Of a stretch of 26,281 bases of DNA, positions 8,682 through 16,419 are shown piece after piece. Below the pieces are notes generated by a model, which saw nothing but the letters and a program-made list of their open reading frames with translations, made no database searches and was not told where the DNA came from. The position numbers were made by a program, and so were the translations under genes. Source of the DNA: an uncultured Bacteroidales bacterium (lineage in GTDB: Bacteria; Bacteroidota; Bacteroidia; Bacteroidales; P3); the NCBI GenBank assembly GCA_900319595.1, contig ONOZ01000016.1, positions 1-26,281 of the forward strand. Reading direction: 5' to 3'. The first letter of the stretch is position 1; each line of letters starts with the position of its first letter.

Positions 8682-9680
8682 CTATAAAGATTCTATGAAC
8701 TTGTAAGGGTTGTCAATTTTATTCACTAGGTATTGCCAATTATACGAATCTTTATGTAGTATTTTTATAGTATATTTTTTGCCTTCTTTATTTGTTAATT
8801 TTTTTGCTTTCAAAGATGGGTTTGCTAAACGAAAATATTTGTATTCTGTACCTATTTGTTTTGCAAAAGCGTAAAAATCATTTATAGTTGAGTCAATTTG
8901 AATTGTATCATAATACAAAGATTGGTGGCAATCTATGGGGCGAACATAAAAACCGTACATCTGAGGATTTTGCATTATGACTTTATACGCTATAATTCTG
9001 TAAACATAACGTGCAGTTTCGCTATTGAGTGCTAAATCCCAATAATTATTGATATTTTGCTCCTTTATACGTGCTTTTAAACCATTCTCCCCACAATTAT
9101 ATGCTGCACAAGCCAGAGTCCATTTGCCAAGACGAGTATAACTCCCTTTTAGGTATTTACAAGCAGCAATGGCAGATTTGTCAATATCGTATCTTTCATC
9201 ATATTCACTATTGACAGTTAGTCCATATTCCTTAGCAGTCTGTGGCATAAACTGCCAAAAACCTTCAGCCTTAGCAGGAGAAACCACATTGCCTAAACTA
9301 CTTTCTGCAACAGCCAAATATTTCAAATCCTCAGGGACATTTTGTTGTTTAAGTATCTTTTCTATTTGTGGAAAATATCTATAAGCACGTTTTAGTATCA
9401 AAAAGGTTGTTGAATGTTGGTAACTAATGACAGACAGTTCTCTATCTAAAGCCTCTCTTACGAAAGTATTTTCCAAAGGTACTTTTTCGCCACAGAATGT
9501 TACCTCCTTAGGCATTGGGACTGCAAAGTTATGAAAATTTTCTTTTAATATTTCGGTATATTGTTCTTCATTATTTTTATGCTGCGTAGCAAAAACAAAT
9601 ATTTGAGAGGCAATAGCAATGGCACTTAGTACTATAGCAATTGTAGATATGATAATGATTGTATTTTCTTTCTTTTTCAT
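8682..9680 (-). CDS. Membrane-anchored lytic transglycosylase (SLT/MltD-like)
   Basis: Such enzymes cleave the MurNAc-GlcNAc bond of peptidoglycan with 1,6-anhydro ring formation, acting in the periplasm. The 332-aa product has a lysine-rich start and one hydrophobic segment (8-31) that is a signal anchor. The goose-lysozyme-like SLT domain follows: LAVAESSLG with the catalytic Glu126, GFWQFMPQTAKEYGL (140-154), DERYDIDKSAIAACKYL (161-177) and AAYNCGENG (192-200). No LysM repeat is recognisable; the last ~120 residues include a basic segment (KKLTNKEGKKYTIKIL). It starts 5 bp after the response-regulator stop codon, so the two are probably cotranscribed. The family is clear; the MltD subclass is a guess from layout. 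Confidence 0.9.
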   Translation of the reverse strand: MKKKENTIIIISTIAIVLSAIAIASQIFVFATQHKNNEEQYTEILKENFHNFAVPMPKEVTFCGEKVPLENTFVREALDRELSVISYQHSTTFLILKRAYRYFPQIEKILKQQNVPEDLKYLAVAESSLGNVVSPAKAEGFWQFMPQTAKEYGLTVNSEYDERYDIDKSAIAACKYLKGSYTRLGKWTLACAAYNCGENGLKARIKEQNINNYWDLALNSETARYVYRIIAYKVIMQNPQMYGFYVRPIDCHQSLYYDTIQIDSTINDFYAFAKQIGTEYKYFRLANPSLKAKKLTNKEGKKYTIKILHKDSYNWQYLVNKIDNPYKFIESL

Positions 9681-9685
9681 ATATT

Positions 9686-10852
9686 TTAAATATAGTTTTT
9701 TATATCATTAAGAGTTATAACCTTGTCGCACAGGATACTCAAACGCTCAATAATATTTCTTAATTGGCGTATATTGCCAGTATAATCAAAGGATTGAAGA
9801 AATTTGATTGCATTTTTATCTATCGCCATTTTTTCTTGTTTACTGTCTGTGGCAATTTGAGTTAGAAAATGGTCTATGAGTAATGGTATATCTTCTCGTC
9901 TGTCATTCAAATCGGGTACTTGAATTTCTATTACATTGATTCTATGATACAAATCTTCGCGAAAACGTCCTGCCTCAATTTCTTCTCTCAAATTTTTGTT
10001 TGTGGCAGATATAATTCTCACATCTACACTAATCTCTTTTTCGCTACCAACAGGTAAAATCTTTTTTTCTTGAATTGCTTGCAAAACTTTGCTTTGTGTA
10101 TTAAGCGACATATCTCCTATTTCGTCCAAGAATAGAGTTCCGCTGTCGGCAAGTTGAAATTTTCCTTTTTGTTTTGCAATGGCTGTGGTGAAAGAACCTT
10201 TTTCGTGTCCAAATAATTCACTTTCTATAAGTTCGTTAGGTATTGCAGCACAGTTCAGTTCAACAAAAGGATTTTTATTTCTTAGAGATTTTTCAAACAA
10301 CATCTTTGCTACGAGTTCTTTACCTGTTCCGTTGCCACCGGTAATCAAAACTTTTGCATCCGTAGGGGCTACTCTATCAATCATAGATAGCATTTTTTTG
10401 ATAGCCTCACTTTGTCCAACAATAACAGTATGAGATGGTAGAGTAGGAGCCTTGATTTGTTTTTGTTGTTTGATTGTCTTTGGAATCTGAGTAGGATTTT
10501 TATTGATATTTGCTTTAGCAACGTTGAGTACTTTAGTCAAATCCAAAGGTTTCTCAATATAATCAACTGCACCCTTTTTTAAGCACTCAACTGCAGTTTC
10601 TATCGTGCCATGTCCTGAAATCATAACGACAGGTGCTGATGAAAATTCGGTATATTTACTCAAAAATTCAATACCGTCAATTTGTGGCATCTTTATATCA
10701 CAGAAAATCAAGTCAATATTTTTGTCTTTCAAATTATTGATTCCATCTTTTCCATCAGTTGCCTCAAAGACGGTATAATTCTCTAATTCTAAGATGTCTT
10801 TTAACGCTCTACGTATTGCACGTTCATCGTCTATTACAAGCACACTATACAT
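9686..10852 (-). CDS. NtrC-family response regulator (receiver + AAA+) lacking a DNA-binding domain
   Basis: The 388-aa protein has a receiver domain (1-115: acid pocket Asp8/Asp9, phosphoacceptor Asp52 in FCDIKMP, Ser79, Lys101). A linker follows (about 116-140), then a sigma-54-interaction AAA+ domain: Walker A GGNGTGKE (172-179), Walker B LFLDEIGD (240-247), and GRFREDLYHR. The L1 loop that contacts sigma-54, usually GAFTGA, reads GSFTTA (219-224). The chain ends right after the AAA+ lid (NIRQLRNIIERL), with no room for the usual Fis-type HTH, because the next gene begins 5 bp later. No histidine kinase is adjacent. From memory, Bacteroidota carry a conserved group of such HTH-less proteins, so this is probably a real form and not a truncation. 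It may act from solution or regulate by protein contact; targets are unknown. Confidence 0.9.
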   Translation of the reverse strand: MYSVLVIDDERAIRRALKDILELENYTVFEATDGKDGINNLKDKNIDLIFCDIKMPQIDGIEFLSKYTEFSSAPVVMISGHGTIETAVECLKKGAVDYIEKPLDLTKVLNVAKANINKNPTQIPKTIKQQKQIKAPTLPSHTVIVGQSEAIKKMLSMIDRVAPTDAKVLITGGNGTGKELVAKMLFEKSLRNKNPFVELNCAAIPNELIESELFGHEKGSFTTAIAKQKGKFQLADSGTLFLDEIGDMSLNTQSKVLQAIQEKKILPVGSEKEISVDVRIISATNKNLREEIEAGRFREDLYHRINVIEIQVPDLNDRREDIPLLIDHFLTQIATDSKQEKMAIDKNAIKFLQSFDYTGNIRQLRNIIERLSILCDKVITLNDIKNYI

Positions 10853-10880
10853 TATTTAAGTCTTTTATTATTAAATATTT

Positions 10881-10937
10881 ATAATCACCGAAATAATTTT
10901 TTTATTCACAATAATAATTTTTTTTATCACCGTGATT
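10881..10937. repeat. AATCACCG-containing repeat cluster between two minus-strand genes
   Basis: In the 112-bp gap between the arginase-fold gene and the regulator, AATCACCG (10883-10890) is followed by two T-tracts, each preceded by AATAATTT. A perfect odd palindrome ATCAC-C-GTGAT lies at 10926-10936, with further TCAC half-sites at 10948-10956. The first 29 bases (10881-10909) match 24 of 29 positions of the minus strand at 25032-25004. Outer AATCAC and GTGATT can pair across the cluster. It may be a terminator or attenuator between the two genes, or an operator. No TAnnTTTG promoter box is visible before the regulator. Confidence 0.5.
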
Positions 10938-10964
10938 CTTTTATTTCTATCACATCACACTTTT

Positions 10965-12149
10965 TTATATATTCAACTTGTTATATGCAACCATCCATCT
11001 GTCTGGCATATCACCATTTTCTGACGCTTTATAATCTGCATAAAGACAAGGGACAATGTAATGACGTATATATTTTTGTTTCATCAAATTTGTACAAGGT
11101 ACTTGTACCCACCATCTATCGCTTTTCTTTGACTTATAGAAAACAACCTCGTCTTCTAAATTTTTTAAAAGTACTTTAAATTGGATATAATTATCATCAT
11201 TTTCGCTTGGAAAATCATTTTTTCTCCATATAAAGCCTTCAATCAGATAATATATACAATGGGCAATTATTTGTGAGGTTCTGCCACCTATATCTGTCAA
11301 AACATTATTGCCAAAAAAGCCAATGGAAGTTAATTTGTCGCTCATGCCTGCATAATTAACAATTTTGCACAGTTCCTCTCCATAAAGTCCATGAGGAGAA
11401 AAACTACTAGGAGCATCTGAAGCCCTAACGCAATTCATATCCACCATTAGCATATCGGCATCCCTAACCAAAGGTTCGCATCTTTCTAAATTTTGTTGTA
11501 AAAGACCTAATCTTACCCGTTCAAAATGTAAATCGTCAAGTAGATTCAACGCTTTTTTGTCTACAAAATAGGTTTGAAAACCGGCATGTGTATAGTCAAA
11601 CAAAAAATTTGGTTCGCTACAAACTATTTCGTGAAGAAAATTTTCGTCAGTTATAGGTTCGTCATCGGCAATTAAGTCAAATTTGCTATCTAATGCAAAA
11701 ATATTTATTATTTGTGACACATTGACATATCCCTTGTACATGCCTATCGCTACATCGTTGCTACCGCCAATTACAATGGGGATAATTTTCCTCTGCAATA
11801 AGTGTGCCATAACATTACCTAAGGCAAAATAAGTATCATTTACAGTATCACCCACTATTAAGTTGCCAAAATCCGCAATTTTTATTTTCGTTTCTTGTGG
11901 CATAAGTGAATAGAAATATCTTCTTACCTCGTCAGGATTGTAAGCACAACCTTTATTACCAATAGAGGCTCTATCTTCTTTTACTCCTATGATTGCCAAT
12001 TTAATATGATCGTCAAATTCTGGGAATGGTTCTTCTATGGAGTTTATAATCAATTTATCCCCCCATTTTTCAAATCCCTTATTTTTTGAAAAATTTAGAT
12101 CTTTTAAAGATACTGGTGCAAAATATTGCAAAAATTCGTTAGTATTCAT
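10965..12149 (-). CDS. Arginase/formimidoylglutamase-fold protein with degenerate metal site
   Basis: The 394-aa product aligns by motif order with ureohydrolases (arginase, agmatinase, formimidoylglutamase), which need two Mn ions to cleave a guanidino or formimino group. The ligand motifs are altered. Canonical GG(S/D)H reads GGSND (128-132). DAHxD reads DSKFD (154-158), so the His is Lys. The SxDxDxxDP motif reads MVDMNCVRASDAP (235-247), so the second Asp is Asn. The usual later Glu region reads GFFGNN (277-282). Three or more ligands are therefore missing and ordinary hydrolysis is unlikely. A C-terminal extension ends with KQKYIRHYIVPC and IPDRW-like residues (MPDRWM). I recall similar degenerate proteins across Bacteroidota, usually labelled formimidoylglutamase. 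It begins 10 bp after murA, as the likely last gene of that operon. Confidence 0.8.
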   Translation of the reverse strand: MNTNEFLQYFAPVSLKDLNFSKNKGFEKWGDKLIINSIEEPFPEFDDHIKLAIIGVKEDRASIGNKGCAYNPDEVRRYFYSLMPQETKIKIADFGNLIVGDTVNDTYFALGNVMAHLLQRKIIPIVIGGSNDVAIGMYKGYVNVSQIINIFALDSKFDLIADDEPITDENFLHEIVCSEPNFLFDYTHAGFQTYFVDKKALNLLDDLHFERVRLGLLQQNLERCEPLVRDADMLMVDMNCVRASDAPSSFSPHGLYGEELCKIVNYAGMSDKLTSIGFFGNNVLTDIGGRTSQIIAHCIYYLIEGFIWRKNDFPSENDDNYIQFKVLLKNLEDEVVFYKSKKSDRWWVQVPCTNLMKQKYIRHYIVPCLYADYKASENGDMPDRWMVAYNKLNI

Positions 12150-12159
12150 ATAATTAAGA

Positions 12160-13467
12160 TTAATTTATTCTTTCAATATCGGCTCCTATTGCGTTTAACC
12201 TCTCGTCAATACGCTCATAGCCACGGTCTATTTGTTCGATATTGTCAATAACACTAATTCCGTCCGCACTCATTGCTGCAATAAGCAAAGCAACACCGGC
12301 ACGAATATCTGGTGAAGACATATTGAGCCCTTTGAGTTTGTATTTACGTTCATTTCCAATAACAGTAGCACGGTGGGGGTCGCATAAAATAATTTGAGCA
12401 CCCATATCTATCAATTTGTCAACGAAAAATAAGCGACTTTCAAACATTTTTTGATGGATTAGAACACTACCTTTGGCTTGAGTAGCAATGACGAGTGCAA
12501 TACTTATCAAATCTGGTGTGAATCCAGGCCAAGGTGCATCAGAAATAGTCATAATGGAGCCGTCCATAAACTTTTCTATCTCGTAAATATCTTGTCCTGG
12601 TATCAAAATATCATCATTGGCTTGAATTATTTTGATACCTAATCGCGAAAACACTTGTGGAATAATGCCAAGTTCTTTATAATGTACGTTACGCATAAGT
12701 ATTTCGCTTTGTGTCATTGCAGCCATTCCTATAAATGAACCTATCTCTATCATATCAGGCAAAAGTGTGTGCGTGCAGCCGTGTAATTTTTCATTACCAT
12801 ATATAGTAAGTAAGTTACTTCCAACACCCTCTATGTGAGCCCCCATATTATTTAGCATATTACATAATTGTAATATATAAGGTTCGCAAGCAGCATTGAA
12901 AATCGTTGTTATTCCTTCTGCTAAGACAGATGCTAAAATTATATTAGCAGTTCCCGTAACACTGGCTTCGTCTAATAGCATATAAGTACCACGCAAATTG
13001 TCGCAACGAATAGTATATGCTCGTTTTTCTTCGTCATATTCTAATTTAGCACCTAAATTTAAAAAACCGCTAAAATGAGTATCCAATCTCCTTCTTCCTA
13101 TTTTATCTCCTCCTGGTGTTGGAACGTATGCAGAATGAAATCTAGCGAGCATAGGTCCTACCGTCATAATACTACCACGTAAAGATGCGGTCATCTTACG
13201 ATATTTGTCGGAATAGATTTTATCCAAATCAATGTCATCTGCTTGAAAAGAATATGAATTTTCTGATAAGCGTTCAATCTTACATCCAATAAATTCCAAT
13301 AAAGCAATTAGATTATTGACATCTCGTATATTTGGAATATTGTTTATAACAACTTTTTCGCTCGTTAGCAAGACAGCACAAATAACTTGCAAGGCTTCAT
13401 TTTTTGCACCTTGAACTTGTAGTTCGCCTTTCAAACGTCTGCCACCTATAATTCTGAAAGAACTCAT
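12160..13467 (-). CDS. murA: UDP-N-acetylglucosamine 1-carboxyvinyltransferase (MurA), Asp-type
   Basis: MurA transfers enolpyruvate from PEP to UDP-GlcNAc, the first committed step of peptidoglycan synthesis in the cytoplasm. The 435-aa protein has the conserved GAKNEAL (20-26, Lys22) and the active loop. That loop reads PTPGGDKIGRRRLDTH (116-131), where most bacteria have PGGCxIGxRPxDxH. The residue at the place of E. coli Cys115 is thus Asp121. Known Cys-to-Asp MurAs (for example in mycobacteria and chlamydiae) are active but insensitive to fosfomycin. The LPDMIEIGSF and SPDIRAGVALL segments are as expected. Its ATG overlaps the stop of the DUF4290 gene by 4 nt (ATGA), which indicates translational coupling. 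Confidence 0.95.
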   Translation of the reverse strand: MSSFRIIGGRRLKGELQVQGAKNEALQVICAVLLTSEKVVINNIPNIRDVNNLIALLEFIGCKIERLSENSYSFQADDIDLDKIYSDKYRKMTASLRGSIMTVGPMLARFHSAYVPTPGGDKIGRRRLDTHFSGFLNLGAKLEYDEEKRAYTIRCDNLRGTYMLLDEASVTGTANIILASVLAEGITTIFNAACEPYILQLCNMLNNMGAHIEGVGSNLLTIYGNEKLHGCTHTLLPDMIEIGSFIGMAAMTQSEILMRNVHYKELGIIPQVFSRLGIKIIQANDDILIPGQDIYEIEKFMDGSIMTISDAPWPGFTPDLISIALVIATQAKGSVLIHQKMFESRLFFVDKLIDMGAQIILCDPHRATVIGNERKYKLKGLNMSSPDIRAGVALLIAAMSADGISVIDNIEQIDRGYERIDERLNAIGADIERIN

Positions 13468-14087
13468 TTTTGTTTATTATTACCGTTATTATTTTTCTTC
13501 TTTTTTTGTTGAACCTTGTTTTTCTGAAGTGGTTTAGATAAAATTTCTTTTGTAGTTTTGAAATGAAAATCTTTTTCCACCTTGAGTTTTCCATCAGATA
13601 ATAATTCCAAGTGTTTTAATATTACTTCTTCATCGCAAGTATTAATATTCCATTGCAAATGTGATCTTTTAAGTTCCTGTGCTATGCGAGCAGTAAGATT
13701 TTTTTTCTCCTCTCCTTCTTGCATAGTGGAAACTTTTTTTATCATCTGCTCCAAAAAAGTCCCGTATGTACGGAAGCGAATATTAGAGTTCTGATATTTT
13801 AAGGGTTGAGGCTTTTCGTCTTTTTCCTTTTTCGATGGTTTAGGATAAGGAGAATCTATATCTAAACTATAATCCGATATTATGAAAAGATGATCCCATA
13901 GTTTTCGTTCATAATTAGGAGAATCTTTACCATTATGATTAATTTGACGCATAGAAGATATTATAATTTTAGCATATTCAGTTCTTTTTTGTCTGTCTTC
14001 TATTTTTTTGCAAATACCTATCATTTTTTGAATATTTCGACCATATTCTGGTATAATAAGATGTTCTCTTTGAGTATTATATTCCAT
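13464..14087 (-). CDS. DUF4290 family protein
   Basis: The 207-aa soluble protein begins MEYNTQREHLIIPEYGRN, and contains KLWDHLFIISDYSLDIDSPYP and LKRSHLQWN, which I recognise as the DUF4290 pattern of Bacteroidota. Its function is not known to me. There is no signal peptide or membrane segment. The C-terminal ~40 residues are strongly basic and low in complexity (runs of Lys, Asn and Gln), which suggests contact with nucleic acid or an acidic surface. It overlaps pcrA by 11 nt and murA by 4 nt. I recall DUF4290 genes commonly sitting directly before murA, so a role linked to wall synthesis or to coupling it with growth is possible but only inferred. Confidence 0.85.
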   Translation of the reverse strand: MEYNTQREHLIIPEYGRNIQKMIGICKKIEDRQKRTEYAKIIISSMRQINHNGKDSPNYERKLWDHLFIISDYSLDIDSPYPKPSKKEKDEKPQPLKYQNSNIRFRTYGTFLEQMIKKVSTMQEGEEKKNLTARIAQELKRSHLQWNINTCDEEVILKHLELLSDGKLKVEKDFHFKTTKEILSKPLQKNKVQQKKKKNNNGNNKQK

Positions 14088-16419
14088 AGTTATTATCTTT
14101 TATTTTTAATTTTGCAAACTTTAAAATTAATGTTTTTTGATTAGGAAAATCTTTAAATTGCACTTTTGCTCGCAAATCTCCACCTTCGCTATATACTTCA
14201 TTCACTGTACCTTCCCCAAATTTGATGTGCTGGACGTATGTACCCTCGTTAATTTCGTCCAACGTGGCAAAACGCCAACCCTGTGTATTATCTTTTTTCT
14301 TTAATTGCAACTGAGTTCTATGTTGAGTAAGGGAATTATATCGTAAAGATGACAATGGCTTCTTTTTTGTAAAAGTATCGGAGCGATTCTCCTTTAAAAT
14401 AGATATACTTGTTGAATCGATAGAGTTTGTAGCGTTTTCGTAAACTACATATTTGGAATCAATTTCTTTAATGAACCTACTGGTCTCAGAAAAAATTGTT
14501 TCGTTGAATTTGAACCTCACATTAGCAGAAGACATTAGCAAATGTTTTTTTGCCCTTGTTATTGCAACGTAGAATAATCTCCTTTCCTCCTCAATATTAT
14601 CTATAGAACCAAGATTCATTATAGAAGGGAATAGATTTTCTTCCATCCCAACAATGAAAACAGTGTCAAATTCCAATCCCTTTGAAGAATGAACAGTCAT
14701 AAGTTTTACAAAACTATCCTCTTCATTTTCATCATTGTCTGTATTTGTAATGAGGGAAATTTGTTGTAAGAAAACGTCCAAGGTTTTATTCTTAATAGAA
14801 ATTTCTTCCCCTGTAAGGCTGTCTACAAGATTCTCTTCGTCAGATTCAACAAAGGATTGCATTGAACCTATTAGCTCATTGATATTTTCTATTCTGTCTT
14901 TGTCGTCAGCATCACGTAATAACCTTAAATTATCTACAATTCCAGACCTGTTTATAATTTCGCTCCCTAAATCGTATGCATTACATTGTTGGACTTTTAT
15001 GCTGAAAGTTTCTATCATAGTACAGAAACTACTTAATTCTAACACAGCTCGTGATGTTATTTTATACGGATTAAGCGAATGTATCTGTTTTGCGGCTTTA
15101 AACAATGAGCAATCCAGCTGATTGCTTGTTAGTTTTAACTTATCAAGTGTAGTTTGTCCAATGCCTCTTGTAGGATAATTGACAATTCTTTCAAACGCTT
15201 CGTTATCATCATTATTTACAACCAAACGAAGATATGCAACACAATTTTTAATTTCCTTACGGGCATAAAAAGAGGTGCCACCATAAATTCTATATGGAAT
15301 ATTTTTTAGACGCAAACAATCCTCAAAAGAACGAGATTGTGAATTAGTCCTATATAATATTGCCATATCTTTGTATAGTTCTCCATTTTTTACAAAATAC
15401 TCAATTTTATTTGCAACCCAAGATGCTTCCTCTCTATCAGAAGGCAACATACAGTATAGCAGTTTATCTCCATCGTTATTTTGAGTGAAAAGATTTTTGG
15501 GAATTTGGTTTTCGTTCTTTTCTATTATACTATTAGCTGCATTAATTATATTTTTTGTGGAGCGATAATTCTGTTCCAATTTATATACTGTGGCATCTGG
15601 GTAATTGCTTTTAAACGACAAAATGTTTTCTATGCTTGCTCCTCTGAAAGAATATATACTTTGAGCATCATCTCCTACAACGCATATATTACGGTAATAG
15701 TCCGCTAATTTTTTCACTATTAAGTATTGTGCATAATTAGTATCTTGGTACTCGTCAACAAGTATATATTGAAAGCGATGTTGATATTTTTCTAATATGT
15801 CTTTATGGTCGCGTAGTAAAACGTTCATATTAAACAATATGTCGTCAAAATCCATGGCCATTGCTTGTCTTAATCGGCGTTGATAGATGGCATAAATTTT
15901 ATAAATATCTCCAATTTGTCCTTGTTCGTCTTCTGTACGAAACTGAAAATTCTTTTCATAATCTTGAGGAGAGAATAAAGCACATTTGGCTCGAGAGATA
16001 CGTTTCAAAACCCTATCGTTACGATATTGTTTATCGTTTAACTTCATTTCTTTTATGATATTGCCGATAAGTTTTTTTGAATCATCATCATCATATATAG
16101 TATAATTTCTTGTATAACCTATTCGCTCTCCTTCAATACGTAATATTCTAGAAAATATACTATGAAACGTACCCATAAGTATTGATTTAGCCTCTATTCC
16201 TACTAATTCTGCTATGCGTTCTTGCATTTCTTTTGCGGCCTTATTAGTGAAAGTTAAAGCCATTATTGAGAAAGGAGAAACACCTTGCGATAATAAGTAT
16301 GCAATACGATACGTCAGAGTTCGAGTTTTTCCACTTCCCGCTCCGGCAACTATCAAAATGGGTCCTTCTTTTTGAGTTACAGCCTGTTTTTGTATGTCGT
16401 TAAGTCCGTCAGTTATCAT
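14077..16419 (-). CDS. pcrA: ATP-dependent DNA helicase PcrA/UvrD
   Basis: This is a superfamily 1A 3'-to-5' helicase that acts in nucleotide excision repair, mismatch repair and removal of RecA or stalled RNA polymerase from DNA. The 780-aa chain shows the Q motif (LNDIQKQAV), Walker A GAGSGKT (26-32), TFTNKAAKEM, DEYQDTN (222-228), and QNYRST. It also has LMTVHSSKGLEFD and the arginine-finger motif VAITRAKK. The C-terminus has the Tudor-like RNA-polymerase-binding segment (HIKFGEGTVNEVY and after), preceded by a low-complexity linker. Its ATG shares one base with the stop of the CPBP gene (TAATG) and its end overlaps the DUF4290 gene. PcrA and UvrD cannot be told apart from sequence alone. 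Confidence 0.95.
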   Translation of the reverse strand: MITDGLNDIQKQAVTQKEGPILIVAGAGSGKTRTLTYRIAYLLSQGVSPFSIMALTFTNKAAKEMQERIAELVGIEAKSILMGTFHSIFSRILRIEGERIGYTRNYTIYDDDDSKKLIGNIIKEMKLNDKQYRNDRVLKRISRAKCALFSPQDYEKNFQFRTEDEQGQIGDIYKIYAIYQRRLRQAMAMDFDDILFNMNVLLRDHKDILEKYQHRFQYILVDEYQDTNYAQYLIVKKLADYYRNICVVGDDAQSIYSFRGASIENILSFKSNYPDATVYKLEQNYRSTKNIINAANSIIEKNENQIPKNLFTQNNDGDKLLYCMLPSDREEASWVANKIEYFVKNGELYKDMAILYRTNSQSRSFEDCLRLKNIPYRIYGGTSFYARKEIKNCVAYLRLVVNNDDNEAFERIVNYPTRGIGQTTLDKLKLTSNQLDCSLFKAAKQIHSLNPYKITSRAVLELSSFCTMIETFSIKVQQCNAYDLGSEIINRSGIVDNLRLLRDADDKDRIENINELIGSMQSFVESDEENLVDSLTGEEISIKNKTLDVFLQQISLITNTDNDENEEDSFVKLMTVHSSKGLEFDTVFIVGMEENLFPSIMNLGSIDNIEEERRLFYVAITRAKKHLLMSSANVRFKFNETIFSETSRFIKEIDSKYVVYENATNSIDSTSISILKENRSDTFTKKKPLSSLRYNSLTQHRTQLQLKKKDNTQGWRFATLDEINEGTYVQHIKFGEGTVNEVYSEGGDLRAKVQFKDFPNQKTLILKFAKLKIKDNNYGI

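Noticed and set aside
9681..9685. Idea that the response regulator was truncated by a frameshift that hid its HTH
   Set aside because: Only 5 bp separate its stop from the next intact gene, whose N-terminus is a genuine signal anchor, so no HTH remnant fits in any frame.
14735..15121. Open frame of 128 codons antisense to pcrA
   Set aside because: Low-complexity Ser/Leu/Ile translation opposite a conserved helicase; no independent signals.
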